In this document: one piece after another, positions 1-5,490 of the stretch
Layout: each line of letters starts with the position of its first letter
Position numbering within the stretch: position 1 is the first letter of the stretch
Source of the DNA: Bacteroidales bacterium
GTDB lineage: Bacteria > Bacteroidota > Bacteroidia > Bacteroidales > UBA3824
Assembly (NCBI GenBank): GCA_017530465.1
Contig: JAFXMJ010000381.1
Span: 1-5,490 of the forward strand
Length of the DNA stretch: 5,490 nucleotides
Direction: 5' to 3'
The notes under the pieces: model-generated
The model's database searches: none
Told to the model about the DNA's origin: nothing
What the model saw: only the letters and a program-made list of their open reading frames with translations
Translations under genes and position numbers: made by a program

Positions 1-266
1 GTCTTGTCGCTGCGTTTTTGCGGCACCATGTCGCAGTGCGCTTGCAGAAGGATTGATTGACGGTTTTCCATACCCTTGGTCGCCTTTTTGCGCCAAATCA
101 CGTTGCCAGCCTTGTCTTGAAACGCCTCGTCGGCGTGTTGCTTGCCAAATTCAAGCAAAAACTTAGTCACCCTCTCCTCGTGCTTGGAAGGGCGGGGGAT
201 GAGGGTCAGTTCGCGGAAGTTTTTCCACAGCAGGGTGGGGCTGAGTGCCAATATGTTTTCGTTCAT
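1..266 (-). CDS. pepD: Cytosolic Xaa-His/non-specific dipeptidase PepD, N-terminal part (cut by the left window edge)
   Basis: Reading leftward from an ATG at 264-266, the frame stays open for 88 codons to the window edge. The translation matches the N-terminus of M20-family aminoacyl-histidine dipeptidase (PepD): LLWKNFRELTLIPRPSKHEE near residues 13-31, then GNVIWRK at 54-60, then the hallmark ILLQAHCDMVPQK at 72-84. In M20 peptidases the His of HxD (H77 here) binds active-site metal and the Asp (D79) is the catalytic Asp. The bridging Asp, the Glu pair and the dimerisation domain lie outside the window. Family members are cytoplasmic, metal-dependent, about 480-490 residues long, and cleave dipeptides including those with C-terminal His. 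The start is supported by the alignment and by a well-formed promoter about 30 bases upstream. The gene is divergent from the four-gene block to its right. The family call is firm; substrate preference is inferred from the family. Confidence 0.95.
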   Translation of the reverse strand, partial: MNENILALSPTLLWKNFRELTLIPRPSKHEERVTKFLLEFGKQHADEAFQDKAGNVIWRKKATKGMENRQSILLQAHCDMVPQKRSDK

Positions 267-296
267 TGTGGTTGCCTAAATGTTTAGTTTATGGTG

Positions 297-327
297 CAAA
301 GTTATTATAATAGGAGCAACGGACAAA
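297..327 (-). promoter_or_regulatory. Bacteroidota-type promoter for pepD
   Basis: On the minus strand the -7 element TAACTTTG (complement of 297-304) matches the Bacteroidota consensus TAnnTTTG exactly. It is preceded, after a 19-base spacer, by TTTG (complement of 324-327), the -33 element. Transcription would start near position 290, giving a leader of about 25 bases before the pepD ATG at 266. Both elements and the spacing are read directly from the sequence; activity is inferred. Confidence 0.75.
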
Positions 328-352
328 AAATTTTTGAATATTTTTTACTTCA

Positions 353-386
353 ATTGTTATTTTGATAAAAATTTTTCATAAATTTG
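353..386 (+). promoter_or_regulatory. Probable Bacteroidota-type promoter for the four-gene block
   Basis: TAAATTTG at 379-386 is an exact match to the -7 consensus TAnnTTTG. The best -33 candidate is ATTG at 353-356, 22 bases upstream, which is less perfect in both sequence and spacing than the pepD promoter. Transcription would start around 391-394. This bears on the gene start: the TTG at 384-386 that begins the longest open frame lies inside the -7 element, so it would not be in the transcript. The real start should therefore be a downstream ATG (417 or 459). Confidence 0.55.
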
Positions 387-458
387 GACGCTCAACCGAC
401 ACGTAAATTGTCGCGTATGAAATCAAACATCGTCAAAACAAGAAAATACTCAACGCTT

Positions 459-2564
459 ATGGATACTGCATTGATATTGGACAAGATAAAGACACTCGCC
501 GATACGCTTTACGCAGACGGGTCAACCTTCACCCGCAGCGACCTCGCGTGGGAATTGCAGGAGGATCTCGCCAAAGTGGGCATCGCTGGCGATTCGCCTG
601 ATATAAGCCGGCTGGTCTGGGAGTGTTTCCAGAACACCAAAGATGAGGCTGTGGCTAAGAGTTTTGTCACCAACAGCCGTTCTTTCACCTTGGTGGAGGA
701 GCATACCATACCCGCATTAGTAGAGGCCGGCGACACCGACAATGTGTTTGGCACTGTCAATAAGAAGCTCTTGAAATCGGACGACATCCTCGGACAGCTG
801 AAATCGTTGGTGGACAATGGCATCAACCTCAGCCTTGTGGACGCTGCCTCCGGTCTTATCAACACCGTATCCGGCGTGGAGGCCATCAAGAGGGTGCAGG
901 ACGAGGCGCAGCAGATTTTTGCCAAATACTCCGACATTGCGGGTGCGTATGGCGACGCACGCAACACCATCCGCGAGCTTGTGTCGGATTTTTCTGAAAT
1001 CAGGCAAAGCACCTGCGAGTCTTATAAAAAATATGCGTTGTCGTTGATAGACTTGTTTGGCGACAGCATCAAGGCGACGATGCCAGAGTTGTTTGATTTT
1101 GATTCGGTGCAATTCCTCGATGTGGATGCGATGCATCAAAATGTAAAACTCGCCTACGATGGCATTTATGGCAAGTGTGGTGCATTGGTGGGCGACGTGT
1201 CCGATAGTTTTACAAAAGCGTTGTCGAGGTCTGCATCACAATTCAGCGTTCAGAAAGATAGGTCTGTCGGGCTTGTGCTTGCGGGCATCAATATGATTTC
1301 GCATTATGTGAAGACGGGTCAGAAAGCGACGGCACTTCACCGCGACTTTGCCGAGTTGCGTGGCGCGATTGCAAGTGATGTGGCTACTATTCGCACCGAC
1401 GAGGTGAGACTCGTGGAGATTTATAAGACCCTCAACGACGTGATGATACCCGAGGCGGAGGTGTTTGCCCGCAATGCCGACAAGGTGTTCGACAAGGAGA
1501 TGGAAACCCTCATCAATACAATATATTCGACGCCCGAGGCTCGCGAGCTCAAGAAGCAGCGTGACGAAATCCTCAAGGAGATGCACACGCTCGAACGCCG
1601 CATCAACGACGCCAATATTAGCATCAATTATTATAAAGACCATATCCAGAGCAGCCAGGAGACGCTTGGCAGCCTCAAAGAAAACTACATCGAGGCGCAA
1701 GTTACCAAGCCGGAGCCGCCATCGGGAATTGGCAAATTTCTGACGCTTGGCAGTGCGCAGCGCAAGTACGAGCGCGACATTTATGAATGGAACAAGACGT
1801 GCAGCCCAGTCATCGACAGGTACGAGGGTCTTGCAGTTGATATAAGCGTGGACACCGACGAGATTGAACGCCGCACAAAGGCAATTGCCGACGACACGCT
1901 CAAATACAACGAATTGAAGCTCAAAGAGGTGGACATTACCAAACGCCTTGCAGCAATCGTTACTTCTACCCCCGAAACCAAACGCACGGCGGCGCAGCAC
2001 CTCGACGACATCATCAAACTCCTCCACCTCGCCAAAAAAATTACCGAGGGGAAGTTAGACGAACACTTAGTAAACACCGTCAAAGTACAAAAACTCGACG
2101 AAATCCAATTGCCCGAAAACCTCACCAACGCTGTCAAGAATTTCCGCGACACGGTGACCAAGGATATGAAGTTCACCGAAGAAACCGCACGTTCCATCGT
2201 TGGCAAGAAGGCTTCGCAGGAGTCAGTCGTCGATATTGCAATGCAGGGCAACGCCGTATTGCAGGAAGGCATCGACCTTTGCAACAGCATCGCGCAATTG
2301 AAGGCTATGAAAATCCAGCAAAATCTCGCCCAGGAGGTGTATGACCGCGAATACGCCAAAATCAAGGAAGCGTTTGCAGAGCGTATGCAGGCAATTGACG
2401 ACCGTGCGGCGTTCATCCAGGAAACCGCCCGCAAAATCAACACCGCCGAAGGTCACGACGCGCTCAAGCAGGCTCTCATCGAGCTTGCCGGCGATTATAC
2501 CACCGGCATGTCGGAGCAGGATTGGAACGACTTCCTCGACGGCAAGAAAACTATCCAGATATAA
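459..2564 (+). CDS. Large helical coiled-coil protein of unknown function
   Basis: I do not recognise the family. The frame is open from 384, but I place the start at the ATG at 459 (701 residues): the TTG at 384 overlaps a promoter element, and the leader before 459 is A-rich. ATG 417, adding 14 residues, is the main alternative. Numbering from 459, an N-terminal region (about 10-60, with FTRSDLAWEL at 24-33 and SPDISRLVWECF at 46-57) could be a small helical domain. A mostly helical middle follows, with one hydrophobic stretch (SVGLVLAGINMISHYV, about 269-284). A charged heptad-like coiled coil spans about 359-415, then a break (PEPPSG, 419-424, then GKFLTLG), a second charged helix at about 465-498, and more long helices to the C-terminus. 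There is no signal peptide, convincing transmembrane segment or nucleotide-binding P-loop, so a cytoplasmic structural or scaffold role is likelier than enzymatic. It ends 12 bases before the DUF4112 gene, suggesting co-expression. Confidence 0.85.
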   Translation: MDTALILDKIKTLADTLYADGSTFTRSDLAWELQEDLAKVGIAGDSPDISRLVWECFQNTKDEAVAKSFVTNSRSFTLVEEHTIPALVEAGDTDNVFGTVNKKLLKSDDILGQLKSLVDNGINLSLVDAASGLINTVSGVEAIKRVQDEAQQIFAKYSDIAGAYGDARNTIRELVSDFSEIRQSTCESYKKYALSLIDLFGDSIKATMPELFDFDSVQFLDVDAMHQNVKLAYDGIYGKCGALVGDVSDSFTKALSRSASQFSVQKDRSVGLVLAGINMISHYVKTGQKATALHRDFAELRGAIASDVATIRTDEVRLVEIYKTLNDVMIPEAEVFARNADKVFDKEMETLINTIYSTPEARELKKQRDEILKEMHTLERRINDANISINYYKDHIQSSQETLGSLKENYIEAQVTKPEPPSGIGKFLTLGSAQRKYERDIYEWNKTCSPVIDRYEGLAVDISVDTDEIERRTKAIADDTLKYNELKLKEVDITKRLAAIVTSTPETKRTAAQHLDDIIKLLHLAKKITEGKLDEHLVNTVKVQKLDEIQLPENLTNAVKNFRDTVTKDMKFTEETARSIVGKKASQESVVDIAMQGNAVLQEGIDLCNSIAQLKAMKIQQNLAQEVYDREYAKIKEAFAERMQAIDDRAAFIQETARKINTAEGHDALKQALIELAGDYTTGMSEQDWNDFLDGKKTIQI

Positions 2565-2576
2565 TCATCTCAAATA

Positions 2577-3158
2577 ATGGAGTGTAAGAGAAGGACTATA
2601 GCCCGCGAAAACCTTGGTTTTGAATCGGAAATCGAAAAAGCCAAGATGGAAAGGGCATTGGCTAAGGAAGAAAAACGACGCGAAAAAAAGGAACTCGCCC
2701 GCGAGAAACTTGAAAACGACTGGATGTACCGCACTGTGAAGGGCATTTCGTTCTTGATGGACAAGTGCTTGGCGGATGCATTGTTGGGTTTTTTCATACC
2801 AGGTGTTGGCGACTTTCTCACCATTGTATTGTCGGTTCCGTTCCTCTTTGTCGCGCTGTTTAAGATAAGGTCTATTCCGCTTTTCTTGGCTATGCTTTAT
2901 AATATAGTCCTTGACTGTTTCATCGGTCTCACGCCTTATATCGGCGACGTGCTCGACCTATTCTACCGCTCATACGCCAAGAATTATCGCCTCATAGTCG
3001 GCTTTGTGGAAGACGACGCCGATGTCATCGACGAAGTGCGCCGCAGTGCGTGGAAGTCGGCGATACTGATTGTGATACTCGGCGTGGCTTGTTATTTCCT
3101 GTATCTGGCGGTCAAGGGATTGTACATCTCAATAGCTGCAATGTTGGGTTGCAATTAA
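2577..3158 (+). CDS. DUF4112 family inner-membrane protein with charged N-terminal helix
   Basis: A 193-residue protein. Residues 1-50 are extremely charged (runs such as KEEKRREKKELAREKLE at 30-46) and probably form a cytoplasmic helix or coiled coil. Residues about 56-142 carry the DUF4112 signature: LLGFFIPGVGDFL (69-81), a hydrophobic segment to about 96, PLFLAMLYNIVLDCFIGL (101-118), then TPYIGDVLDLFYRSYAKNYRL (119-139, taken as one motif). The PGVGD and PYIGD motifs look like two copies of one unit. A third hydrophobic stretch fills about 161-190, so the protein is an integral inner-membrane protein with about three to four membrane segments. DUF4112 has no established function that I know of. 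The gene starts 12 bases after the coiled-coil gene, so co-transcription is likely. The start is the first ATG in the frame after that gene's stop; no strong Shine-Dalgarno sequence is seen. The family assignment rests on motif recognition. Confidence 0.88.
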   Translation: MECKRRTIARENLGFESEIEKAKMERALAKEEKRREKKELAREKLENDWMYRTVKGISFLMDKCLADALLGFFIPGVGDFLTIVLSVPFLFVALFKIRSIPLFLAMLYNIVLDCFIGLTPYIGDVLDLFYRSYAKNYRLIVGFVEDDADVIDEVRRSAWKSAILIVILGVACYFLYLAVKGLYISIAAMLGCN

Positions 3159-3203
3159 TTTTTTGTAGAAATAATATAGGGTTTCGTGCCGCGAAAGTGT
3201 TAT

Positions 3204-3225
3204 ATTGATGATATACAACATCAAT
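3204..3225 (+). repeat. Inverted repeat in the leader of the first barrel gene
   Basis: ATTGATG (3204-3210) and CATCAAT (3219-3225) are perfect 7-base inverted arms around an 8-base AT-rich centre, 12 bases upstream of the ATG at 3238. It could be an RNA hairpin in the leader or an operator half-site pair. The arms are short, so chance is not excluded. Confidence 0.4.
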
Positions 3226-3237
3226 TAATACTTTTAC

Positions 3238-3819
3238 ATGAACAAACTAATACTGATAGTCCTGATGCTATTGAGCATCAGGGCGTATGCGCAGGATGGC
3301 GACAGCACCGAGATGCGCAAGGGCAATTTTTCTATGCTCGTGGAGGCAGAGTTGGCTCCTAACACCGATTACAAGACACGTGGAGTGTCGCTGAATGTCG
3401 TCCACAATTTTTCCGACCATTTTTCTGTTGGTTTTGGTGCGAAGCCATACGGCCTGTTTTTCAGAAAGCATGACGTTGTCAACAAGTGGTTCACCATCGA
3501 TGACCAGGGTGAAATCGTTCAGCACAGCTCCACCGAGAGGAAGCAGGTAGAGGACAACGAGTTTTGTATGCCGTTGTACATAACCATCAAATGCGTACTT
3601 TGCAAACGTACCAACGCCTCGCCTTTCTTTGAGTTTAGGGTGGGCAAGGATGTAGCCTACGATACCAACGACCTGTACCGCGCCTTTATCGTTGGCTCCC
3701 GATTTGGCTTCAACAAGAATTACCGTCATGCCGTCAATGTGGCGATGGGCTTGCAGCTCAATCCCGTGGACGACCTCGGCAGCGCAACTTTCCTTTTTAA
3801 AGTGGGATATGAGTTTTAA
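3238..3819 (+). CDS. Secreted probable outer-membrane beta-barrel protein (first of a pair)
   Basis: A 193-residue protein with a classical signal peptide: a Lys at position 3, a hydrophobic core (LILIVLMLLSI, 4-14) and probable signal peptidase I cleavage after AYA at residues 16-18, leaving Gln at +1. The mature part alternates polar and hydrophobic residues in candidate beta strands (about 47-57, 62-74, 111-120, 128-137, 150-158, 165-174, 182-193) and ends FLFKVGYEF. A terminal aromatic residue is typical of outer-membrane barrels. A charged insert at about 76-108 is a likely surface loop. The size suits a small eight-strand barrel of the general OmpA/OmpX-like type, but no specific family is recognised. 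It aligns with the next gene in its strand pattern and in motifs such as LVEAELA/IFLEADG and FSDHFSVGFG/FNPHFFFGCG, so the two are paralogues. It follows the DUF4112 gene by 79 bases and precedes its paralogue by 21. Confidence 0.85.
   Translation: MNKLILIVLMLLSIRAYAQDGDSTEMRKGNFSMLVEAELAPNTDYKTRGVSLNVVHNFSDHFSVGFGAKPYGLFFRKHDVVNKWFTIDDQGEIVQHSSTERKQVEDNEFCMPLYITIKCVLCKRTNASPFFEFRVGKDVAYDTNDLYRAFIVGSRFGFNKNYRHAVNVAMGLQLNPVDDLGSATFLFKVGYEF
3261..3282 (+). repeat. Perfect 9-base hairpin inside the signal-peptide codons
   Basis: CCTGATGCT (3261-3269) is followed by the 4-base loop ATTG and the exact reverse complement AGCATCAGG (3274-3282). It lies 23 bases after the start codon of the first barrel gene, over codons 8-15, which encode the signal-peptide core. 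A stable RNA stem here could slow early translation or take part in regulation, but coincidence is possible. Confidence 0.55.
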
Positions 3820-3840
3820 TCAAAAAAAGAGTATCAAATC

Positions 3841-4509
3841 ATGAAAACATTATTCACAATCATATTGCTGACTATTGCCTTGTCGGTGTTTGGTCAGTGC
3901 GAATACACCCACGAAAATCAGGGCATCAACATTTTTCTCGAGGCTGACGGTAGTGCCAATCTCGACTTTGCCCTCGGCGGCCCTGCGCTCACTATTGGCT
4001 ACCAGTTCAACCCGCATTTTTTCTTTGGATGCGGCATGTCTAACAAATATGGCGGCACACGTTCCGCAAGGCCTGTGGACACCAAGCCGCTTGGCTGGTA
4101 TGACGCCAATGACGACACTTTCCATGACGATTATTTTATCGACGAAAAGGGCGAGCGGCACAAGATTATCGACAATCCCTACGGCGACCGCTATACTGTA
4201 TATGAGAATGAAGACGATTGCGAGGAGTGTTGCGATTATGCGGAGCCGGTACTCGACATTTATATGGATGTGCGGTACAATTTTTTGGCGCACAGCCGCT
4301 ACACGCCGTATATCAATCTTAAGACCGGCGGTTTCTTCGGACGGCACGGCAATTCCAATTTTGACGAACTAATCCTTGGTTGCCGTTTGGGCTGCGGTGA
4401 GGGCGATTTTGCAATCATTGGCGGCGCAGGCTGGACTTTCCGCCGTATCTGTACCGATGAATTGAAAAATCAACATCTGTTTACTCTCAGCCTTGGCGTG
4501 GAGTTTTGA
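3841..4509 (+). CDS. Secreted probable outer-membrane beta-barrel protein with acidic Cys-rich insert (second of a pair)
   Basis: A 222-residue protein starting with a signal peptide (Lys at 2, hydrophobic core about 4-16, likely cleavage after SVFG, Gln at 19). The Cys at 20 is not in a normal lipobox (FGQC), so it is probably not a lipoprotein. Strand-like segments appear at about 29-36, 47-56, 58-66, 136-149, 154-164, 176-184, 189-199 and 212-222, ending SLGVEF. It is a paralogue of the preceding gene but has a longer insert at about 72-134, very rich in Asp/Glu/Tyr/Gly (for example DANDDTFHDDYFIDEKGE at 88-105) and containing DCEECCDY (126-133). As a surface loop this could bind a cation or form disulfides; that is inference. 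The ATG at 3841 sits 21 bases after the previous stop, with an A-rich leader, so the two are almost certainly co-transcribed. The specific family and ligand are unknown. Confidence 0.85.
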   Translation: MKTLFTIILLTIALSVFGQCEYTHENQGINIFLEADGSANLDFALGGPALTIGYQFNPHFFFGCGMSNKYGGTRSARPVDTKPLGWYDANDDTFHDDYFIDEKGERHKIIDNPYGDRYTVYENEDDCEECCDYAEPVLDIYMDVRYNFLAHSRYTPYINLKTGGFFGRHGNSNFDELILGCRLGCGEGDFAIIGGAGWTFRRICTDELKNQHLFTLSLGVEF

Positions 4510-4511
4510 TG

Positions 4512-4547
4512 GTGGGCGGGAAAAGCCGTCCGCACAACCAATTATTT
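4512..4547 (+). terminator. Possible terminator hairpin between convergent genes
   Basis: Bases 4512-4519 pair with 4526-4533 (8 pairs, two of them G-U wobbles) around the loop GAAAAG, and are followed by the AT-rich stretch AATTATTTT. It starts 3 bases after the stop of the second barrel gene. The position suits a rho-independent terminator for the plus-strand block. The T-tract is separated from the stem and imperfect, and no T-tract serves the minus strand, so support is moderate. Confidence 0.42.
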
Positions 4548-5490
4548 TGCAAACGTCTTGTCAAATTCTATTTTTGCCGTCGTGCCGTCCACTGTAATTG
4601 TTGCCTCCCTGCCGAGCATTATCGGAATGTTCACTGTGTCGTGTCCCGATTGTACGCCATAGACTACGGGGATGCCAAGTTCGCCGACGTATTTGCGGAT
4701 GATTTCGTTGAGTGGGAGGTCGCTGCCCTGGCTGCCGCCGCTAAATTCGCCAACGATGATGCCCTTCACATTCTGCAATTTGCCCGACTGTTGTAGGCTC
4801 AGCAGCATACGGTCAACGGAATAATTCGCCTCGCCGGTGTCCTCGATGAAAAGGATTGAATTGGAGGTGTTGAGGTCGAAGGCCGTGCCGTTCATCGCGT
4901 ATATCAGCGAGAGGTTGCCGCCCACGATTCTGCCCGTAGCTTTGCCTTGGATGCAATCGTCGTTGTAAGGGATTTCGATGTCGGCCTTTTCGCCAAATAT
5001 CATGGCTTTCAATGCGTTGACGCTTGCAGCATCCTTGTTGAATCCGCGCATCATCGGGCCATGAATCGACGCGATGCCCATATTGTTGACGTAGATGTGC
5101 AGTGCCGTAATGTCGCTGTATCCGACAATCCATTTCGGGGCTTGCTGCATCTTGTTCCATTTGAGGCAGGGCAAGAGTTGCGCCGCGCCATAGCCGCCAC
5201 GTGTCATGAAGATAGCGCGGATTTCGTCGTCATCGAGCAATTTTTGCATCGCCTTGACCCTCTCGTCCAACGTGCCGGCGTATCGGCTGTAACTGAGAGT
5301 CAAATTGTCAGCCTCAATCACTTCCAAACCCCAGGATTTCAATGTGTTGATGCCGTCGCGGATGTCCTCGTCGCTTGTGGCGTTGCTCGGTGCAAATACA
5401 GCCACCTTGTCGCCTTGACGAAGATACGGAGGGAGCACAGTCTGTTCAATAGGCTCCAAGTCCTGGATTACAAATGTGGGATTGTAGATA
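4542..5490 (-). CDS. ldcA: S66 family muramoyl-tetrapeptide LD-carboxypeptidase (LdcA type), 5' end probably outside the window
   Basis: The frame reads leftward from the window edge to a TAA at 4542-4544. Numbering from the TTG at 5457-5459 (305 residues), it shows the usual S66 N-terminus LPPYLRQGDKVAVFAPS (9-25), then FMTRGGYGAAQLLP (84-97), the nucleophile motif GYSD (Ser115), FIEDTGE (Glu206) and SGHDTVNIPIMLG (His273), giving an intact Ser-Glu-His triad. S66 enzymes remove the terminal D-Ala from murein tetrapeptides in peptidoglycan recycling; related MccF proteins cleave microcin C-type compounds. No signal peptide is seen, so a cytoplasmic location is likely. The start is unsettled: TTG 5459 or GTG 5438 would be unusual, there is no in-frame ATG, and the frame stays open to base 5490. 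I therefore extend it to the edge as 5'-partial. It converges on the plus-strand block and is probably unrelated to it. Confidence 0.92.
   Translation of the reverse strand, partial: IYNPTFVIQDLEPIEQTVLPPYLRQGDKVAVFAPSNATSDEDIRDGINTLKSWGLEVIEADNLTLSYSRYAGTLDERVKAMQKLLDDDEIRAIFMTRGGYGAAQLLPCLKWNKMQQAPKWIVGYSDITALHIYVNNMGIASIHGPMMRGFNKDAASVNALKAMIFGEKADIEIPYNDDCIQGKATGRIVGGNLSLIYAMNGTAFDLNTSNSILFIEDTGEANYSVDRMLLSLQQSGKLQNVKGIIVGEFSGGSQGSDLPLNEIIRKYVGELGIPVVYGVQSGHDTVNIPIMLGREATITVDGTTAKIEFDKTFAK

Noticed and set aside
57..287. Plus-strand open frame of 76 codons at the left end
   Set aside because: It is the complement of pepD, whose minus-strand translation has clear PepD motifs.
1236..2027. 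Long antisense open frame (263 codons) opposite the coiled-coil gene
   Set aside because: It lies wholly inside a well-supported coding frame, has low-complexity composition typical of a shadow frame, and has no promoter or recognisable domain. The other antisense frames at 509-1012 and 1781-2443 are rejected for the same reason.
459..2564. Coiled-coil protein as an SMC-like ATPase or a ClyA/Xax-type pore-forming toxin
   Set aside because: No P-loop, Walker B or signature motif is present, and a single hydrophobic stretch with helical content is not enough to assign a toxin family. This is left as a structural comparison to make.
3137..3166. Terminator after the DUF4112 gene (TGCAA/TTGCA followed by a T run)
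   Set aside because: The stem is only 5 pairs with a 7-base loop, and it overlaps the end of the gene and its stop codon; it is too weak to call.
3229..3236. TACTTTTA as a -7 promoter element for the barrel pair
   Set aside because: It misses the final G and would place the transcript start inside the coding sequence, after the ATG at 3238.
3898..3900. Cys20 of the second barrel protein as a lipoprotein anchor
   Set aside because: The residues before it (FGQC) do not fit a lipobox, and cleavage before Gln19 by signal peptidase I fits better.
4506..4796. Plus-strand open frame after the second barrel gene
   Set aside because: It lies opposite the LD-carboxypeptidase C-terminus, which carries the catalytic His motif on the other strand.

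Overview
The window looks like chromosomal DNA from a member of the Bacteroidota, most likely Bacteroidales. The evidence is a cytosolic dipeptidase of the Bacteroides/Prevotella PepD type, a very good match to the Bacteroidota promoter (TTTG, 19-base spacer, TAnnTTTG), start sites without clear Shine-Dalgarno sequences but with A-rich leaders, and secreted barrel-like proteins whose signal peptides are followed by Gln. No RNA gene, CRISPR array, insertion sequence or phage gene is visible. No stretch longer than about 300 bases lacks a gene.

Layout: (1) 1-266, minus strand: the N-terminal 88 codons of pepD, running off the left edge. (2) About 267-400: an AT-rich divergent intergenic region with a promoter on each strand. 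(3) About 459-4509, plus strand: four tightly spaced genes that probably form one transcription unit, with an internal gap of 79 bases before the third. They encode a roughly 701-residue helical, coiled-coil protein with no signal peptide and no recognised family; a DUF4112 membrane protein with a basic/acidic N-terminal helix; and two related, exported, probable outer-membrane beta-barrel proteins, the second with an acidic Cys-rich insert. (4) 4510-4541: a short convergent gap holding a GC-rich hairpin. (5) 4542-5490, minus strand: an S66-family LD-carboxypeptidase with the full Ser/Glu/His triad, whose start probably lies beyond the right edge.

The two flanking genes are housekeeping types (dipeptide breakdown and murein tetrapeptide recycling). 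The interesting part is the four-gene block between them. Its products are predicted for cytoplasm, inner membrane and outer membrane, and none has an established function that I can name. A trans-envelope assembly or an envelope stress module is a reasonable hypothesis, but only gene order, spacing and predicted location support it.
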